From CAIWHR01 sp963813415 (lineage in GTDB: Bacteria > Pseudomonadota > Gammaproteobacteria > Burkholderiales > Casimicrobiaceae): a DNA stretch of 64,000 bases. Positions 44,585 to 53,756 of the stretch are shown here, piece by piece. The translations under genes were made by a program, and so were the position numbers. Each line of letters opens with the position of its first letter. Within the stretch, counting starts at the first letter, position 1. The notes under the pieces are model-generated. The model was not told the DNA's origin, ran no database searches, and saw only the letters and a program-made list of their open reading frames with translations. The stretch is from the NCBI GenBank assembly GCA_963813415.1, contig CAWEYW010000003.1, positions 1-64,000 on the forward strand. The letters run 5' to 3'.

Positions 44585-44755
44585 TCAGTAACCTTCCTCC
44601 GACTGGATGATCCAGTCGGCAAAGCTCGGGCACGGCAGATTGCTCTGCTTCAGCGATGCGCAATGCTCGACGTACCTCTCCCATCGCGGATCGCCGCAAT
44701 CCGCGTCCTTTTCGCTGCATCCATCGTCGTTCAGCCGGTCGGTCGACTGGGTCAT
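44585..44755 (-). CDS. 56-residue hypothetical protein
   Basis: A complete frame beginning MTQSTDRLNDDGCSEKDADC and ending WIIQSEEGY, preceded on its strand by a good AAAGGAG site. Four cysteines (13, 20, 32, 42) and a WERYVEHCASLKQS helix are visible. No family is recognised. The strong ribosome site supports a real gene. Confidence 0.6.
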   Translation of the reverse strand: MTQSTDRLNDDGCSEKDADCGDPRWERYVEHCASLKQSNLPCPSFADWIIQSEEGY

Positions 44756-44883
44756 TGCCTGCTCCTTTCCCCGCGTGCGCTTGTCCCGCCACCCGCACGG
44801 CCACCCGCCTCGAAGCGCCCATCGCTGCCGCGCGCCGGTCCCGGTCCCGGGACCGTGGCCGCGATGAGGTGCTCATGCGAGCG

Positions 44884-45057
44884 TCAGAACACCAGCTTGC
44901 CGAGCATCACTCCGAAAACCAGCACGATGAGGAAGATGACCAGAGCAATGCCGAAGAGCACCTTGGCGGCCGTGCGCGCACCGCTCGCCACACCCGTGAA
45001 GCCGAAGAACCCGGCCACCACGGAGATTATGAAGAAGATGATGGCCCACTTGATCAT
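44884..45057 (-). CDS. DUF1328 (YtjA-like) membrane microprotein
   Basis: A 57-residue two-helix protein, MIKWAIIFFIISVVAGFFGF, then TGVASGARTAAKVLFGIALVIFLIVLVFG. The motif WAIIFFIISVVAGFFGFTGVA is that of DUF1328. A stress-induced membrane protein of unknown role in relatives. A GGAG-like site precedes the ATG. Confidence 0.9.
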   Translation of the reverse strand: MIKWAIIFFIISVVAGFFGFTGVASGARTAAKVLFGIALVIFLIVLVFGVMLGKLVF

Positions 45058-45409
45058 GGCGGCTCCTGTTTACCGTCGCGGATGCCGGGCAGCACCCGCG
45101 CTCCGGTCGGATAGACCCATGGGTACGCAAAGCGTTCGCTCGAGGTAACGTCGCCGGGCGCACCCGGGCAGGCTGCCGTTGACACCTTCGCGCGAGCAGG
45201 GGCGCTCGATCCCGGGGGCAGCCGACGTAGGCGGCCCGGCAGCCCGGTTCGGCGCCCCGCTTGGCCGGGGCCTCGCGCGGCGCCACCGCCCGACGTTTAT
45301 GCCGTAGTCGCCATGTCTCAGGCGAGGCAGGAGGCACCACCCGAGCCGCTGCGCCCGGTCATCGTCCACACCGAGCAGCGGGTGCGGGCGGCGCTACGAC
45401 GTAGACGTC
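45058..45409. other. intergenic region, nothing recognised
   Basis: About 350 GC-rich bases. Open frames are Arg/Pro-rich and without homology. It probably holds the promoter of the DUF1328 gene. Confidence 0.5.
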
Positions 45410-45721
45410 CTAGCCGAGTTTCGCAAGGGTATCGGTAGCTTCCGCCAGCAGGTAATAGAACGTCACGCGGCTTTTGTTGCGTTCGGCCTTCATCTTTTCA
45501 GCAGCGGCCTTCATGCCGGCATCCGCGGCTTCGGGAGCGAGGCCGAGCTTCTTGGTCGCAAAGCCGTCGCGTACCGTCGCGAGTTCTTTCGGATCCGACA
45601 CAGAAACGAGCGCGGAATCCCGGCTCTGGAGCGCAATCCCGCAGTACTTGACGATGGCCTGAAGCGCGGCCTCATTGACACTGGGCGTGTACTTCGAGAC
45701 GTCAGCTGAATAGTCGATCAT
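45410..45721 (-). CDS. DUF2853 family protein
   Basis: A 103-residue helical protein (YSADVSKYTPSVNEAALQAIVKYCGIALQSRDSALVSVSDPKEL...VTFYYLLAE). The pattern matches DUF2853, a small cytosolic family without known function. The start at MIDYSAD fits the usual length. Confidence 0.85.
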   Translation of the reverse strand: MIDYSADVSKYTPSVNEAALQAIVKYCGIALQSRDSALVSVSDPKELATVRDGFATKKLGLAPEAADAGMKAAAEKMKAERNKSRVTFYYLLAEATDTLAKLG

Positions 45722-45789
45722 GATGACTCCATATTGAGGTCCACGGCGGTGTGGGAGCGCAACGCATCGCAAGTCGCGACCGGACGTGC

Positions 45790-46515
45790 TCAATCCTTGC
45801 GGCCAAACACGCCTTTCAGAAGATCCGTGACCCGGGCTGCGGGATTCGTACGAATTTGCTTCTCCTGCTGCGCGATCATGTAGAAGAGCCCGGCGAGCGC
45901 GCCTTCGACCACGTAGTCGTTCACATCGAACCCGACGCTGCTCGCGAACGGTATGGACCGATAGCGACCCACCAGGTCGTCATACCGCCGGGTCACACCC
46001 GAATCGGCCATCGACTTTTCCACGATCGGTCGGAAGGATGTCTTCAGCCGGTCCGATGTCTTGGCCCGGAAATAATCGGTCGCCGCGGTGTCCCCGCCCG
46101 TCAGGATCTGTCGCGCGTCGTCGAAGCTCATCTGGCGGATGGCGCCGATGAAGATGTCCTTGGCGGCCGGTGCCGCGCGTTCGGCAGCACGGTTCATGCT
46201 CAGCACGAACTCGTCGACCTGTGCGCCATAGCCAACGGTGCGCAGGCCCTTCTCCAGAAATCTGAGCTTTTCGGGCATGGCGATGCGGATCGCCTCGTTA
46301 CGGAAGTACCCGTCGGGCCTTCCGGTGAGGTTCACGGCATTGCCCGTGCTGATCTGGAGCGCCTCCTTGAGTCCGGCGGCAGCTTTTTCATCGCTGATGC
46401 CAGAGGTTGGTGACGCGGTCGGGGCCGAGCGGAGCATGCCCTTGAGGTCGGGAAACTGCGCGCTTGCCGCGGTGCTCAGGCACGCCACCAGAACCACAAC
46501 CACGATCTTCCACAT
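45790..46515 (-). CDS. DUF4197 periplasmic protein
   Basis: A 241-residue exported protein with a signal peptide (MWKIVVVVLVACLSTAASA) and the DUF4197 pattern: AAAGLKEALQISTGNAVNLTGRPDGYFRNEAIRIAMPEKLR, MSFDDARQILTGGDTAATDYFR and VNDYVVEGALAGLFYMIAQQEKQIRTNP. Homologues are mostly helical outer-periplasmic proteins of unknown role. The inner ATG was chosen because the frame upstream to 46887 has no conserved features. Confidence 0.87.
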   Translation of the reverse strand: MWKIVVVVLVACLSTAASAQFPDLKGMLRSAPTASPTSGISDEKAAAGLKEALQISTGNAVNLTGRPDGYFRNEAIRIAMPEKLRFLEKGLRTVGYGAQVDEFVLSMNRAAERAAPAAKDIFIGAIRQMSFDDARQILTGGDTAATDYFRAKTSDRLKTSFRPIVEKSMADSGVTRRYDDLVGRYRSIPFASSVGFDVNDYVVEGALAGLFYMIAQQEKQIRTNPAARVTDLLKGVFGRKD

Positions 46516-46896
46516 GGCACGTCCTCGCACAGTCGAACCTGCATGGATGGTGGACCGTTTCCACACGCCGCGCCCCCAACCATCGGCACCAGCGAGCGCC
46601 GTCCTGCCACCGCAAGCAGTTTGGCGCATGCGAGCTTTAGGTCCTTGAGAATTGTCTAATGCCGGCCGGATTGCGGGCATACTCTTTCGATGTGCAGACG
46701 CACCGATAGCCCGCCGACCGGCGGCATGGTACGACCGATAGCCCGCGCTCCTTGATGGAGACATCCGCATGTCGGATTCGGTTTGATGGGGTGACCCGAC
46801 ACGCGCGCGCGACCTGGATGCTTCGGTGTCTCGCGTGCGGCTTCCGACCGCGGCCGCGTGAGCACACTTCAACCAACAGCGAACCAAGGAGCAGTC
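46516..46896. other. intergenic region, nothing recognised
   Basis: About 380 bases between divergent genes. A CCGATAGCCCGC element occurs twice (near 46701 and 46735). Otherwise nothing is supported; promoters for both genes are likely here. Confidence 0.45.
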
Positions 46897-47526
46897 ATGG
46901 GCCTACTGAGCTTCATCAAGGATGCAGGCGAAAGACTTTTCGGCAAGGGTGAAGCGCAAGCGGCCATGAACGCCGCGAAGGCGGACCCCGCTTCCGGGGC
47001 GAAGGTCGAGGCTGCCAACGCCGCAGCTGGCGACGCGATTCTCGAATATGTGAAGGAACAGCACCTCAGTGCGACCGGCCTGACCGTTACCTTCGACGCC
47101 GCCAGCGGCACCGCCACGGTGTATGGGGTGGCCCCCGACCAGCCGACCAAGGAAAAGATCGTGCTTTGCTGCGGTAACGTGCACGGCGTGGAGAGCGTCA
47201 ATGACCGCATGACCGTGGACCAGAGCGCGCCCGAGGCGCAGTATTACACCGTCGTGAAGGGCGATACGCTATCGAGGATCTCGAAGCAGTTCTATGGTGA
47301 CGCCAACAAGTACAACGCCATCTTCGAGGCCAACAAGCCGATGCTGAAAAGCCCGGATCTCATTTACCCCGGACAGATGCTGCGTATCCCCGCCCAGACA
47401 CTGAGCGAGCCGTCGTCCGGATCGGCAACGTCTTGTCGGTCCGCCAGTCGCCGGCGACTTCCGGGAGCAGATGTACTGCAGCATCGTCGCTGCATCAATG
47501 GAGGCACGGAATGCGTACTGCATTAA
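46897..47526 (+). CDS. kbp: BON-LysM protein Kbp/YgaU with extended tail
   Basis: A BON domain (about 48-107) and a LysM domain (about 116-165: YYTVVKGDTLSRISKQFYG...YPGQMLRIP) match Kbp, the potassium-binding protein of about 150 residues in E. coli. This frame continues about 44 residues past the usual end (AQTLSEPSSGSATSC...), is Arg/Ser-rich, and overlaps the next gene's start. The tail looks like the result of a frameshift near the original stop. A GGAGCA site precedes the ATG. Confidence 0.85.
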   Translation: MGLLSFIKDAGERLFGKGEAQAAMNAAKADPASGAKVEAANAAAGDAILEYVKEQHLSATGLTVTFDAASGTATVYGVAPDQPTKEKIVLCCGNVHGVESVNDRMTVDQSAPEAQYYTVVKGDTLSRISKQFYGDANKYNAIFEANKPMLKSPDLIYPGQMLRIPAQTLSEPSSGSATSCRSASRRRLPGADVLQHRRCINGGTECVLH

Positions 47527-48218
47527 TCGCGATGTGGATCCTGCTTTGCTCGATCACCGGCGCGCACGCTCAGGTGAGCGTCGCCATCGGAGTTCCCGGC
47601 CTCAGCATCGGGATCAATCTGCCGGTCTACCCGCAGCTGGTGCGGGTGCCGGGGTACCCGGTCTACTATGCGCCGCAGGCCAATGCGAACTACTTCTTCT
47701 ACGACGGCATGTATTGGGTGTACTCGCAGGACAACTGGTATGCCAGCACCTGGTACAACGGGCCCTGGCAGCTGGTGGCCCCAGACGCGGTTCCGCTGTA
47801 CGTGCTCCGCGTTCCGGTGCGGTACTACCGGCATCCGCCGTCGTATTTCCGCGGCTGGCGTGCGGATGCGCCGCCGCGCTGGGATGAGCACTGGGGCCGG
47901 GACTGGCAACAGAGCCACAGCGGCTGGAACAACTGGAACAGGCGCGCCGTGCCGGCCCCCGCTCCGCTGCCGTCGTATCAGCGGCAGTATTCGGGCAATC
48001 GCTATCCGCGTCCCGAGCAACAACAGTCGCTGCACAATCGCGAGTATCGATATCAGCCGCGCGACCAGGCCGTGCAACGGCATTACGAGGCGCAACGTGG
48101 CAATGCCCAGAAGCCCGACCGGCCGCCACCTGGGCAACAGGGCGGCCCGAGGACGGAGCGTCCGCGGCAGGCACCGCAGCAGCCTCCGGCCTCGCGAGGC
48201 GGTGAGGCCGGCATGTGA
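47511..48218 (+). CDS. exported Tyr/Trp- and Pro-rich protein
   Basis: A 235-residue protein with a signal peptide (1-20), a Tyr/Trp-rich central part (YPVYYAPQANANYFFYDGMYWVYSQDNWYASTWYNGPW) and a low-complexity Gln/Pro/Arg tail. It resembles uncharacterised periplasmic proteins of betaproteobacteria. The role is unknown. The start overlaps the extended Kbp tail, which suggests the tail is not the ancestral end. Confidence 0.75.
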   Translation: MRTALIAMWILLCSITGAHAQVSVAIGVPGLSIGINLPVYPQLVRVPGYPVYYAPQANANYFFYDGMYWVYSQDNWYASTWYNGPWQLVAPDAVPLYVLRVPVRYYRHPPSYFRGWRADAPPRWDEHWGRDWQQSHSGWNNWNRRAVPAPAPLPSYQRQYSGNRYPRPEQQQSLHNREYRYQPRDQAVQRHYEAQRGNAQKPDRPPPGQQGGPRTERPRQAPQQPPASRGGEAGM

Positions 48219-48328
48219 TTGCCGCGGTAAGCGCGGTGAGCGAACATGACACGCGGCGCGCTACCGGGCGCGCCGCCTGGCAAAGAGCGTCGTCAGCCAT
48301 CCCTGCACCAGCCACGTAGGAGGTCCGC

Positions 48329-48775
48329 ATGTCGTTTGCATCTGAGTTCCGCGAATTTGCGATGAAGGGGAACGTCGTCGACCTGGCGGTTGGCGTCATC
48401 ATTGGCGCCGCGTTCGGCAAGATCGTCGATTCGCTGGTCAAGGACATCATCATGCCGGTCGTCGGCGTGATCTTCGGTGGGCTCGACTTCAGCCAGTGGT
48501 TCATCATGCTTGGGCGGCCACCGGCAGGTTACAGCGGGCCCATGACGTATGAGGCACTGACCAAAGCCGGCGTGCCCCTGCTCGCTTACGGCAACTTCAT
48601 CACCATCGTCATCAATTTCATCATTCTCGCCGTGGTGATCTTTCTGATGATCCGCAAGTTCAATGCGGTGAAGCGGCGCTTCGAGACGCCGGCGGCGGCG
48701 GCAGCGCCAGCCACACCCGAAGACGTGCTGCTGCTGCGCGAGATCCGCGACACGCTGAAGCGCGCGCCCGTCTAG
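48329..48775 (+). CDS. mscL: large-conductance mechanosensitive channel
   Basis: A 148-residue MscL protein: N-terminal amphipathic FASEFREFAMKGNVVDLAVGVIIGAAFGKIVDSLVKDIIMP, a periplasmic loop, and the second helix FITIVINFIILAVVIFLMIRKFN, with a charged C-terminal helix (PEDVLLLREIRDTLKR). It forms a pentameric inner-membrane pore that opens at high tension. The length is close to the E. coli protein (136). A GGAGG site precedes the ATG. Confidence 0.97.
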   Translation: MSFASEFREFAMKGNVVDLAVGVIIGAAFGKIVDSLVKDIIMPVVGVIFGGLDFSQWFIMLGRPPAGYSGPMTYEALTKAGVPLLAYGNFITIVINFIILAVVIFLMIRKFNAVKRRFETPAAAAAPATPEDVLLLREIRDTLKRAPV

Positions 48776-48923
48776 ACGTCCCTACATCCGCCAGCCCCCG
48801 GCGCTGCGTGCGCCGGGATGTTGCGCGCGCGATCGTTGTCGATCGTCCTATCGGCACGCGCGCGGCGGCGCTTCGCCGTCACAGCACGAGATCGACACAC
48901 ATTTCGGCAGGAGCACAGGCCTC

Positions 48924-49610
48924 GTGAGCCCGCATTCGATCGTGGTGCAGAAGTCCTCCGGCCGGCCGGAGCAGTTGATCCTGCTTTTTCACGGCATGGG
49001 GGCGAGCCCGGAAGGTCTGGTGCCGCTGGGACGCCAGCTCGGCAGCGCTTTTCCGCGGAGCACCGTCGTGAGCGTTGCGGCGCCACATCCGTCCGGCAAC
49101 CCCGGCGGTCACGAATGGTTCTCCGTCGCCGGCATCACGGAGACGAATCGGATCGGGCGCGTTGCGGGCGCAATGCCGGCGTTCCTGGCGGAAATCAAAG
49201 CGTGGCAGCAGGCAGAAGATGTCACCGCGGCGGTCACGGCGCTCGTCGGATTCTCGCAGGGCGCGATCATGGCCCTGGAGGCGAGCCTGACCGCACCTGC
49301 GCCGGCGGCCCGCGTCATCGCGATCGCCGGTCGTTTCGCACAACTCCCCGAGGCCGCGCCAGCACAGGCGACCATTCATCTCCTGCACGGGAAGGAAGAT
49401 CCCGTGATCCCGTACCGCCACGCGATCGATGCCGCGCACCGACTGCGGGATCTTGGTGGCGACGTGACTGCCGATGTGGTCCCGTTCGTCGGCCACGAGA
49501 TCAATGCAGAGATCGCAGATCTCGTGGTGGAGCGCCTGCTCGGGCACGTCCCCAAGCGGATGTGGGAGGAGGCGGCAAGGGCAGCGGGCAAGCTGCCGGG
49601 CGGCCGCTGA
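48924..49610 (+). CDS. YpfH-like carboxylesterase/phospholipase
   Basis: A 228-residue alpha/beta hydrolase. The catalytic triad is visible: Ser111 in GFSQGA, Asp159 in GKEDPVIP and His191 in VGHEI, with the LFHGMGAS oxyanion strand near 22-28. It matches YpfH/carboxylesterase family 2. No signal peptide, so it is cytosolic. The start is a GTG with CAGGAG upstream. Confidence 0.9.
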   Translation: MSPHSIVVQKSSGRPEQLILLFHGMGASPEGLVPLGRQLGSAFPRSTVVSVAAPHPSGNPGGHEWFSVAGITETNRIGRVAGAMPAFLAEIKAWQQAEDVTAAVTALVGFSQGAIMALEASLTAPAPAARVIAIAGRFAQLPEAAPAQATIHLLHGKEDPVIPYRHAIDAAHRLRDLGGDVTADVVPFVGHEINAEIADLVVERLLGHVPKRMWEEAARAAGKLPGGR

Positions 49611-49768
49611 CCGGAATCACCGGCGCGTCGATGATCCGGGTCAGGTGAAGCTAATGCTGTGTTCGCATTCCTGGATGCAGTCGAGCGCGATAGGTCCGCC
49701 CGCGCGCCTGATACGACGGCGCGACCTCACGCAAGCCGCTGGCTCGCGGCCGCGGGAAGTGTAGGACG

Positions 49769-50767
49769 ATGGCCGCCGAATCCGCGTCCAAAACGGTGGT
49801 CTATGCCGCGCTGGTCGGCAACGTGCTGGTGGCCCTGACCAAAGCCGGGGCGGCGGCCTGGACCGGCAGTTCCGCGATGCTGAGCGAGGCCGTTCATTCG
49901 GTCGTCGATACCGGTAACGAGGTTCTGCTGCTCTACGGGATGCATCGCTCTGCGCAGCGCCCCGATCCGGCACATCCCCTGGGCTACGGCCGCGAACTGT
50001 ACTTCTGGAGCTTCGTGGTGGCCCTGCTGATTTTCGCGCTGGGCGCCGGAGTTTCGATCTACGAAGGCGTGATCCATGTGCTGCGGCCGGAGCCGATTAG
50101 CAGTCCCGTGGTCAATTACGTCGTGCTCGCGCTCGCCTTCGTGTTCGAGGGCGCATCGTGGATCGTGTCGTTGCGGCAGTTTCGCGCCGCCAAGGGGCTC
50201 ATGGGTTACTACGAGGCGTTTCGGCGCAGCAAGGATCCGCCATCGTTCATGGTCCTGTTCGAGGACAGCGCGGCGCTGATCGGCATCGTCGCCGCCGCGC
50301 TCGGCAACTTTGCAGCGTCGAGCCTCGATGCACCCGTTTTCGATGGCGTTGCTTCCATCGTGATCGGCGTCGTGCTGGCGGTGATCGCGGCCCTGCTCGC
50401 GCGCGAGAGCAAGAGCCTGCTGATCGGCGAGCGCGCCGACCGGAAGCTGACGGAATCGATCCTGCGTATCGCGGCGAAGGAGCCGGGCGTCGAGAGCGCC
50501 AACGGGGTGTTGACGGTGCAGCTCGCGCCGGATCAGATCGTCGCCGCCCTCAGCCTCGATTTCACCGACAGCCTTCGCGCACGCGACGTCGAAAGCGCCG
50601 TGCTTGCCATCGAGCGCGACGTCCGGGCCGCGCACCCCAACGTGGTCGCTCTTTTCATCAAGCCGCAGGCGGACACGACATACCGCGAATCCGCCCGCCG
50701 CCGCTTCGGCACGCCCGTGCCGCAGCCGCAATCCACCGAGGATCCCGCGGGCGAAAAGCCCGCATGA
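49769..50767 (+). CDS. cation diffusion facilitator (CDF) metal exporter
   Basis: A 332-residue transporter with six membrane helices in the first 210 residues and a cytosolic domain after. The segment SEAVHSVVDTGNEVLLLYGMHRSAQRPDPAHPLGYGRELYFWSF contains the family's HxxxD zinc-site motif, HSVVD. The second site motif near FEDSAALIGIV fits the later helix. Most CDF proteins export zinc, iron or manganese by proton exchange; the metal cannot be fixed. Confidence 0.93.
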   Translation: MAAESASKTVVYAALVGNVLVALTKAGAAAWTGSSAMLSEAVHSVVDTGNEVLLLYGMHRSAQRPDPAHPLGYGRELYFWSFVVALLIFALGAGVSIYEGVIHVLRPEPISSPVVNYVVLALAFVFEGASWIVSLRQFRAAKGLMGYYEAFRRSKDPPSFMVLFEDSAALIGIVAAALGNFAASSLDAPVFDGVASIVIGVVLAVIAALLARESKSLLIGERADRKLTESILRIAAKEPGVESANGVLTVQLAPDQIVAALSLDFTDSLRARDVESAVLAIERDVRAAHPNVVALFIKPQADTTYRESARRRFGTPVPQPQSTEDPAGEKPA

Positions 50768-50854
50768 ACGAGGAGGGCGTCAGGAGCGAAACGTTGCGCG
50801 TGCGTCACATCTCGTGCAGTCCAGTGGGTCGGGTCGGTAACGCACACGCGCCGG

Positions 50855-51916
50855 TCAATCGAAGAACGACACACCCAAGCCGATTGCGGTCTGCCGATGG
50901 TTGTAGTCGATGAGGCTTTCGCCGTAACCGCTGAACAGCTGAAGATGGCCGGCGAGATTACCTGTCAGGGGAAAGGCCCAGTCGAGCCGACCCGAACCGC
51001 GCGATCGGTCGCCACCGCGGAGCGTGTGGCGCCCCGTAAAGGTGACGACGTGGCCGCCGGCGCGATAGGCGAGGATCATTTCCCCACGACCCACGAAATC
51101 CTCGATGTCCGGATTGTCGTCACGATGGTCCGGGGGCTCTGCAATCCGCACCCATGGCCGCAGGTGCACGGACCATGCGCCTGACTCGAGAGCGACGTCC
51201 CCGATCACGCGGTTCCAGCTTCGCGACAAGGCTTCACCACGGCCGTTGGACTCATGCGTCAGCGCGGCACTGACATAGCGGAGGTGCACACCGCCGGCAC
51301 TCACCTGCAAGGGGTGCACGAGGATCGCTTCCGGTTGATAGTCGGTCTCGCGAAACGGCGACGAATAGCGGCTGTTCGCCGCCTGCCAGTACGACTGCTG
51401 GGTGTAGCCGAACCAGAGGTCCGTAGCACTCCCGAGCAGGTTCTCGGCGAGCTTGGTCTTCAGGCTCAGTTGCAGCTTCGCCTCCACGCGATCGAGGTGC
51501 ACGTCCTGCAGCCCGAGCGAGCGCGTTGGCGAGCTTGGATTGCTGTTGATGTCGTCGGTCGCGTGGACCAGCGCGTACAGCGGACGATAAGGTAGCAGCC
51601 TGAAGGTGCCACGGCGAAGCTCTGGCCGGAGCTCCCATCGCTGCTCGAGTTCCGATGCGGCGGAGGTGCTCAAAGGTGCGAAAGGAGCGGCGCGCGCATC
51701 TGACGGCGCGGCATTCGGGCCGGGTGATGCAGCGGGCGCTGCCTCGGGCCCCACCTTCGCCGCAAGGGCGTCATAGCAGGCAAGGCGTTTGGCGTCCTCG
51801 GCGATGCCCGCGCACGAGGCGAGCTGTGCATCGGCCGAGGCAACGTGCAGCGTCAGCGCCGCGAGACAGGAAACCGCCATGCCGTGCCGGACATCCACCA
51901 TCGTCGGCGCCTTCAT
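50855..51916 (-). CDS. pldA: outer membrane phospholipase A1
   Basis: A 353-residue protein with a signal peptide (about 1-30) and an N-terminal linker, then a 12-strand barrel. The catalytic motif reads THESNGRGEALSRSWNR; its His, Ser and Asn match the OMPLA His142, Ser144 and Asn156. Dimerises with calcium and degrades outer-membrane phospholipids when asymmetry is lost. The start (51916) is one of two close ATGs; upstream frame is Arg-rich and unlikely. Confidence 0.9.
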   Translation of the reverse strand: MKAPTMVDVRHGMAVSCLAALTLHVASADAQLASCAGIAEDAKRLACYDALAAKVGPEAAPAASPGPNAAPSDARAAPFAPLSTSAASELEQRWELRPELRRGTFRLLPYRPLYALVHATDDINSNPSSPTRSLGLQDVHLDRVEAKLQLSLKTKLAENLLGSATDLWFGYTQQSYWQAANSRYSSPFRETDYQPEAILVHPLQVSAGGVHLRYVSAALTHESNGRGEALSRSWNRVIGDVALESGAWSVHLRPWVRIAEPPDHRDDNPDIEDFVGRGEMILAYRAGGHVVTFTGRHTLRGGDRSRGSGRLDWAFPLTGNLAGHLQLFSGYGESLIDYNHRQTAIGLGVSFFD

Positions 51917-52179
51917 GCCGAACACCGCTCGGAGCGCTGACCGACGTTTTGAACTGAAGTCATGTGTGCAAACACCTATTCGCTGCGCGCCTGCGCGCCG
52001 CCCGGTGCGGCTGGGCGGAGCCAGGGCGCGTGCTGGAGCCACTCGCAGCGAGAGCGAGCTGCGCCAGGGCGACGGGCGATGCAGCCCGTTCAGCGCACTG
52101 GTCACGCCGGCCCGCAAACGCGGATTGGCAAAGCCACGACAAAGCGCAGGGGTGGCGGCTCGGACCGCCCAATCGGCAA

Positions 52180-52752
52180 CTATTCGTCCCGCGGCAGCGC
52201 CATGTCGACCCTCACGATGAATGCGTGCAGATCTTCCATGTACGTCCGCAAGAACTTCTCCGTCGACGCGTTGGTGACCTCGCCCTTGTCGTTGATGAGT
52301 CCGGGCTTGAACTGGATGTACGCCTCCGGCGCATTCATCTGTGGCGAATTGCAGAAGCTCAGCACGCTGCGCAAATGCTGCTGCGCGATGGCCGTGCCGA
52401 TCGCGCCGGTCGACGTGCCAATGACCGCGGAAGGCTTGCGGGCGAACGAATTCTGTCCGTAGGGACGGCTCGCCCAGTCGATCGCATTCTTCAATCCGCC
52501 GGGAATGGAACGGTTGTATTCCGGGGTGACGAACAGCACGGCATCGACCTTGGCGAGCGCGTCCTTGAAGGCGCGCGCCGGCGCAGGGAAGTCAGCGTCG
52601 TAGTCATAGCTGTAGATGGGGAGATCGCGGATGGGAACCTCCGTCATCTCGAGCTGCTTTGGTGCAAGACGGACCAATGCCCCGGCCAGCTGGCGATTGA
52701 TGGAAGCGGCGGCGAGGCTGCCAATGAGGTAGCCAACCTTGAATGTCGTCAT
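52180..52752 (-). CDS. NADPH-dependent FMN reductase (ChrR/azoreductase-like)
   Basis: A 190-residue flavodoxin-fold enzyme. The GSLAAASINRQLA phosphate loop, the LFVTPEYNRSIPGGLKNAIDW FMN-contact motif and the SPQMNAPEAYIQF segment match the YieF/ChrR group, which reduces quinones, chromate or azo dyes with NAD(P)H. No signal peptide. A GGAGG site precedes the ATG. Confidence 0.93.
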   Translation of the reverse strand: MTTFKVGYLIGSLAAASINRQLAGALVRLAPKQLEMTEVPIRDLPIYSYDYDADFPAPARAFKDALAKVDAVLFVTPEYNRSIPGGLKNAIDWASRPYGQNSFARKPSAVIGTSTGAIGTAIAQQHLRSVLSFCNSPQMNAPEAYIQFKPGLINDKGEVTNASTEKFLRTYMEDLHAFIVRVDMALPRDE

Positions 52753-53032
52753 GAGACCTCCTGCGGTTGAAAACGAGGCGCCGGCCGATTGCCATCAAGC
52801 GAGCCGGCGATGGCCATTCGGCATGCACCCTGGCGTCGGCACGTCACTTCGGTCAGCGCGGTGTCGGGATGCAGCGACCGTTGCACGCGCAGGGACGCCA
52901 GCACGAGGCATACGACGCCCCGGCCATGGCAAAGATTCCATCCAAACGATGCCCACGGGCAATAATGCACGTTACGCCGAGATGGCCCCCGTGTAACACC
53001 GGCAAAACTGCTTACAACCAACACCCGTGTCG

Positions 53033-53653
53033 ATGAGCAACGAGCCCAAGCCGCCGCAGCAGGATCCTGCCAGACCCGAGTTCTGGGATCATCGTTTCCG
53101 CAGTGGCGTCACACCGTGGGATGCTGGCCGCACGCCCACGGCACTGCAGGTATTCGCGGCCGCACACGCGGGCGGGCGGCGCATCCTCATTCCAGGCTGC
53201 GGCAGCGGTTGGGAAGCGCGCCATCTCGCCGAACGCGGCTGGGATGTCACCGCCCTCGACTTCAGTCCCGCCGCCATCGCGACGGCCCGCGTCAACCTGG
53301 GCGCGCACGCCGGCTGCCTGCTGCAAGGCGACTTCTTCGATTTCGACGCGGGAGGCGGGTTCGACGTGATGTACGAGCGCACCTTCCTGTGCGCCATGCC
53401 GCGGCGCATGTGGTCGGAGTACGCGGCGCGCACCGCAGCTCTGCTGCACCCGGGCGGGCTGCTCGCCGGCTTCTTCTACCTGTCCGATGAACCCAAGGGA
53501 CCACCGTTCGGCGCGAGCCCCGCCATCCTCGAAGAACTCTTGAGCCGCTGGTTCTCGCGTCAGGAGGATCGCGAGGTGGAGGATTCACTTCCCCTGTTTC
53601 GCAATCGTGAACGCTGGCAGGTCTGGAGGCGCAACGATCGGCCCGCGCCGTGA
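53033..53653 (+). CDS. TPMT-family SAM methyltransferase
   Basis: A 206-residue methyltransferase of the thiopurine S-methyltransferase family. It has FWDHRFRSGVTPWDAG (18-33), the SAM motif ILIPGCGSGWEA, and YERTFLCAMPRRMW. Bacterial members methylate metalloid or thiol compounds. An in-frame GTG lies two codons upstream. No close operon partner is evident. Confidence 0.9.
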   Translation: MSNEPKPPQQDPARPEFWDHRFRSGVTPWDAGRTPTALQVFAAAHAGGRRILIPGCGSGWEARHLAERGWDVTALDFSPAAIATARVNLGAHAGCLLQGDFFDFDAGGGFDVMYERTFLCAMPRRMWSEYAARTAALLHPGGLLAGFFYLSDEPKGPPFGASPAILEELLSRWFSRQEDREVEDSLPLFRNRERWQVWRRNDRPAP

Positions 53654-53756
53654 CTTGCGATCTCGCACCGGGGCCGGTTGTCCGCTGAACGGCGCTGCGA
53701 ATGCGCCGCCGCCGACCTGCCGCAGCGTGCGTCAGAGCGTACCGGGTGGAGCGGTG

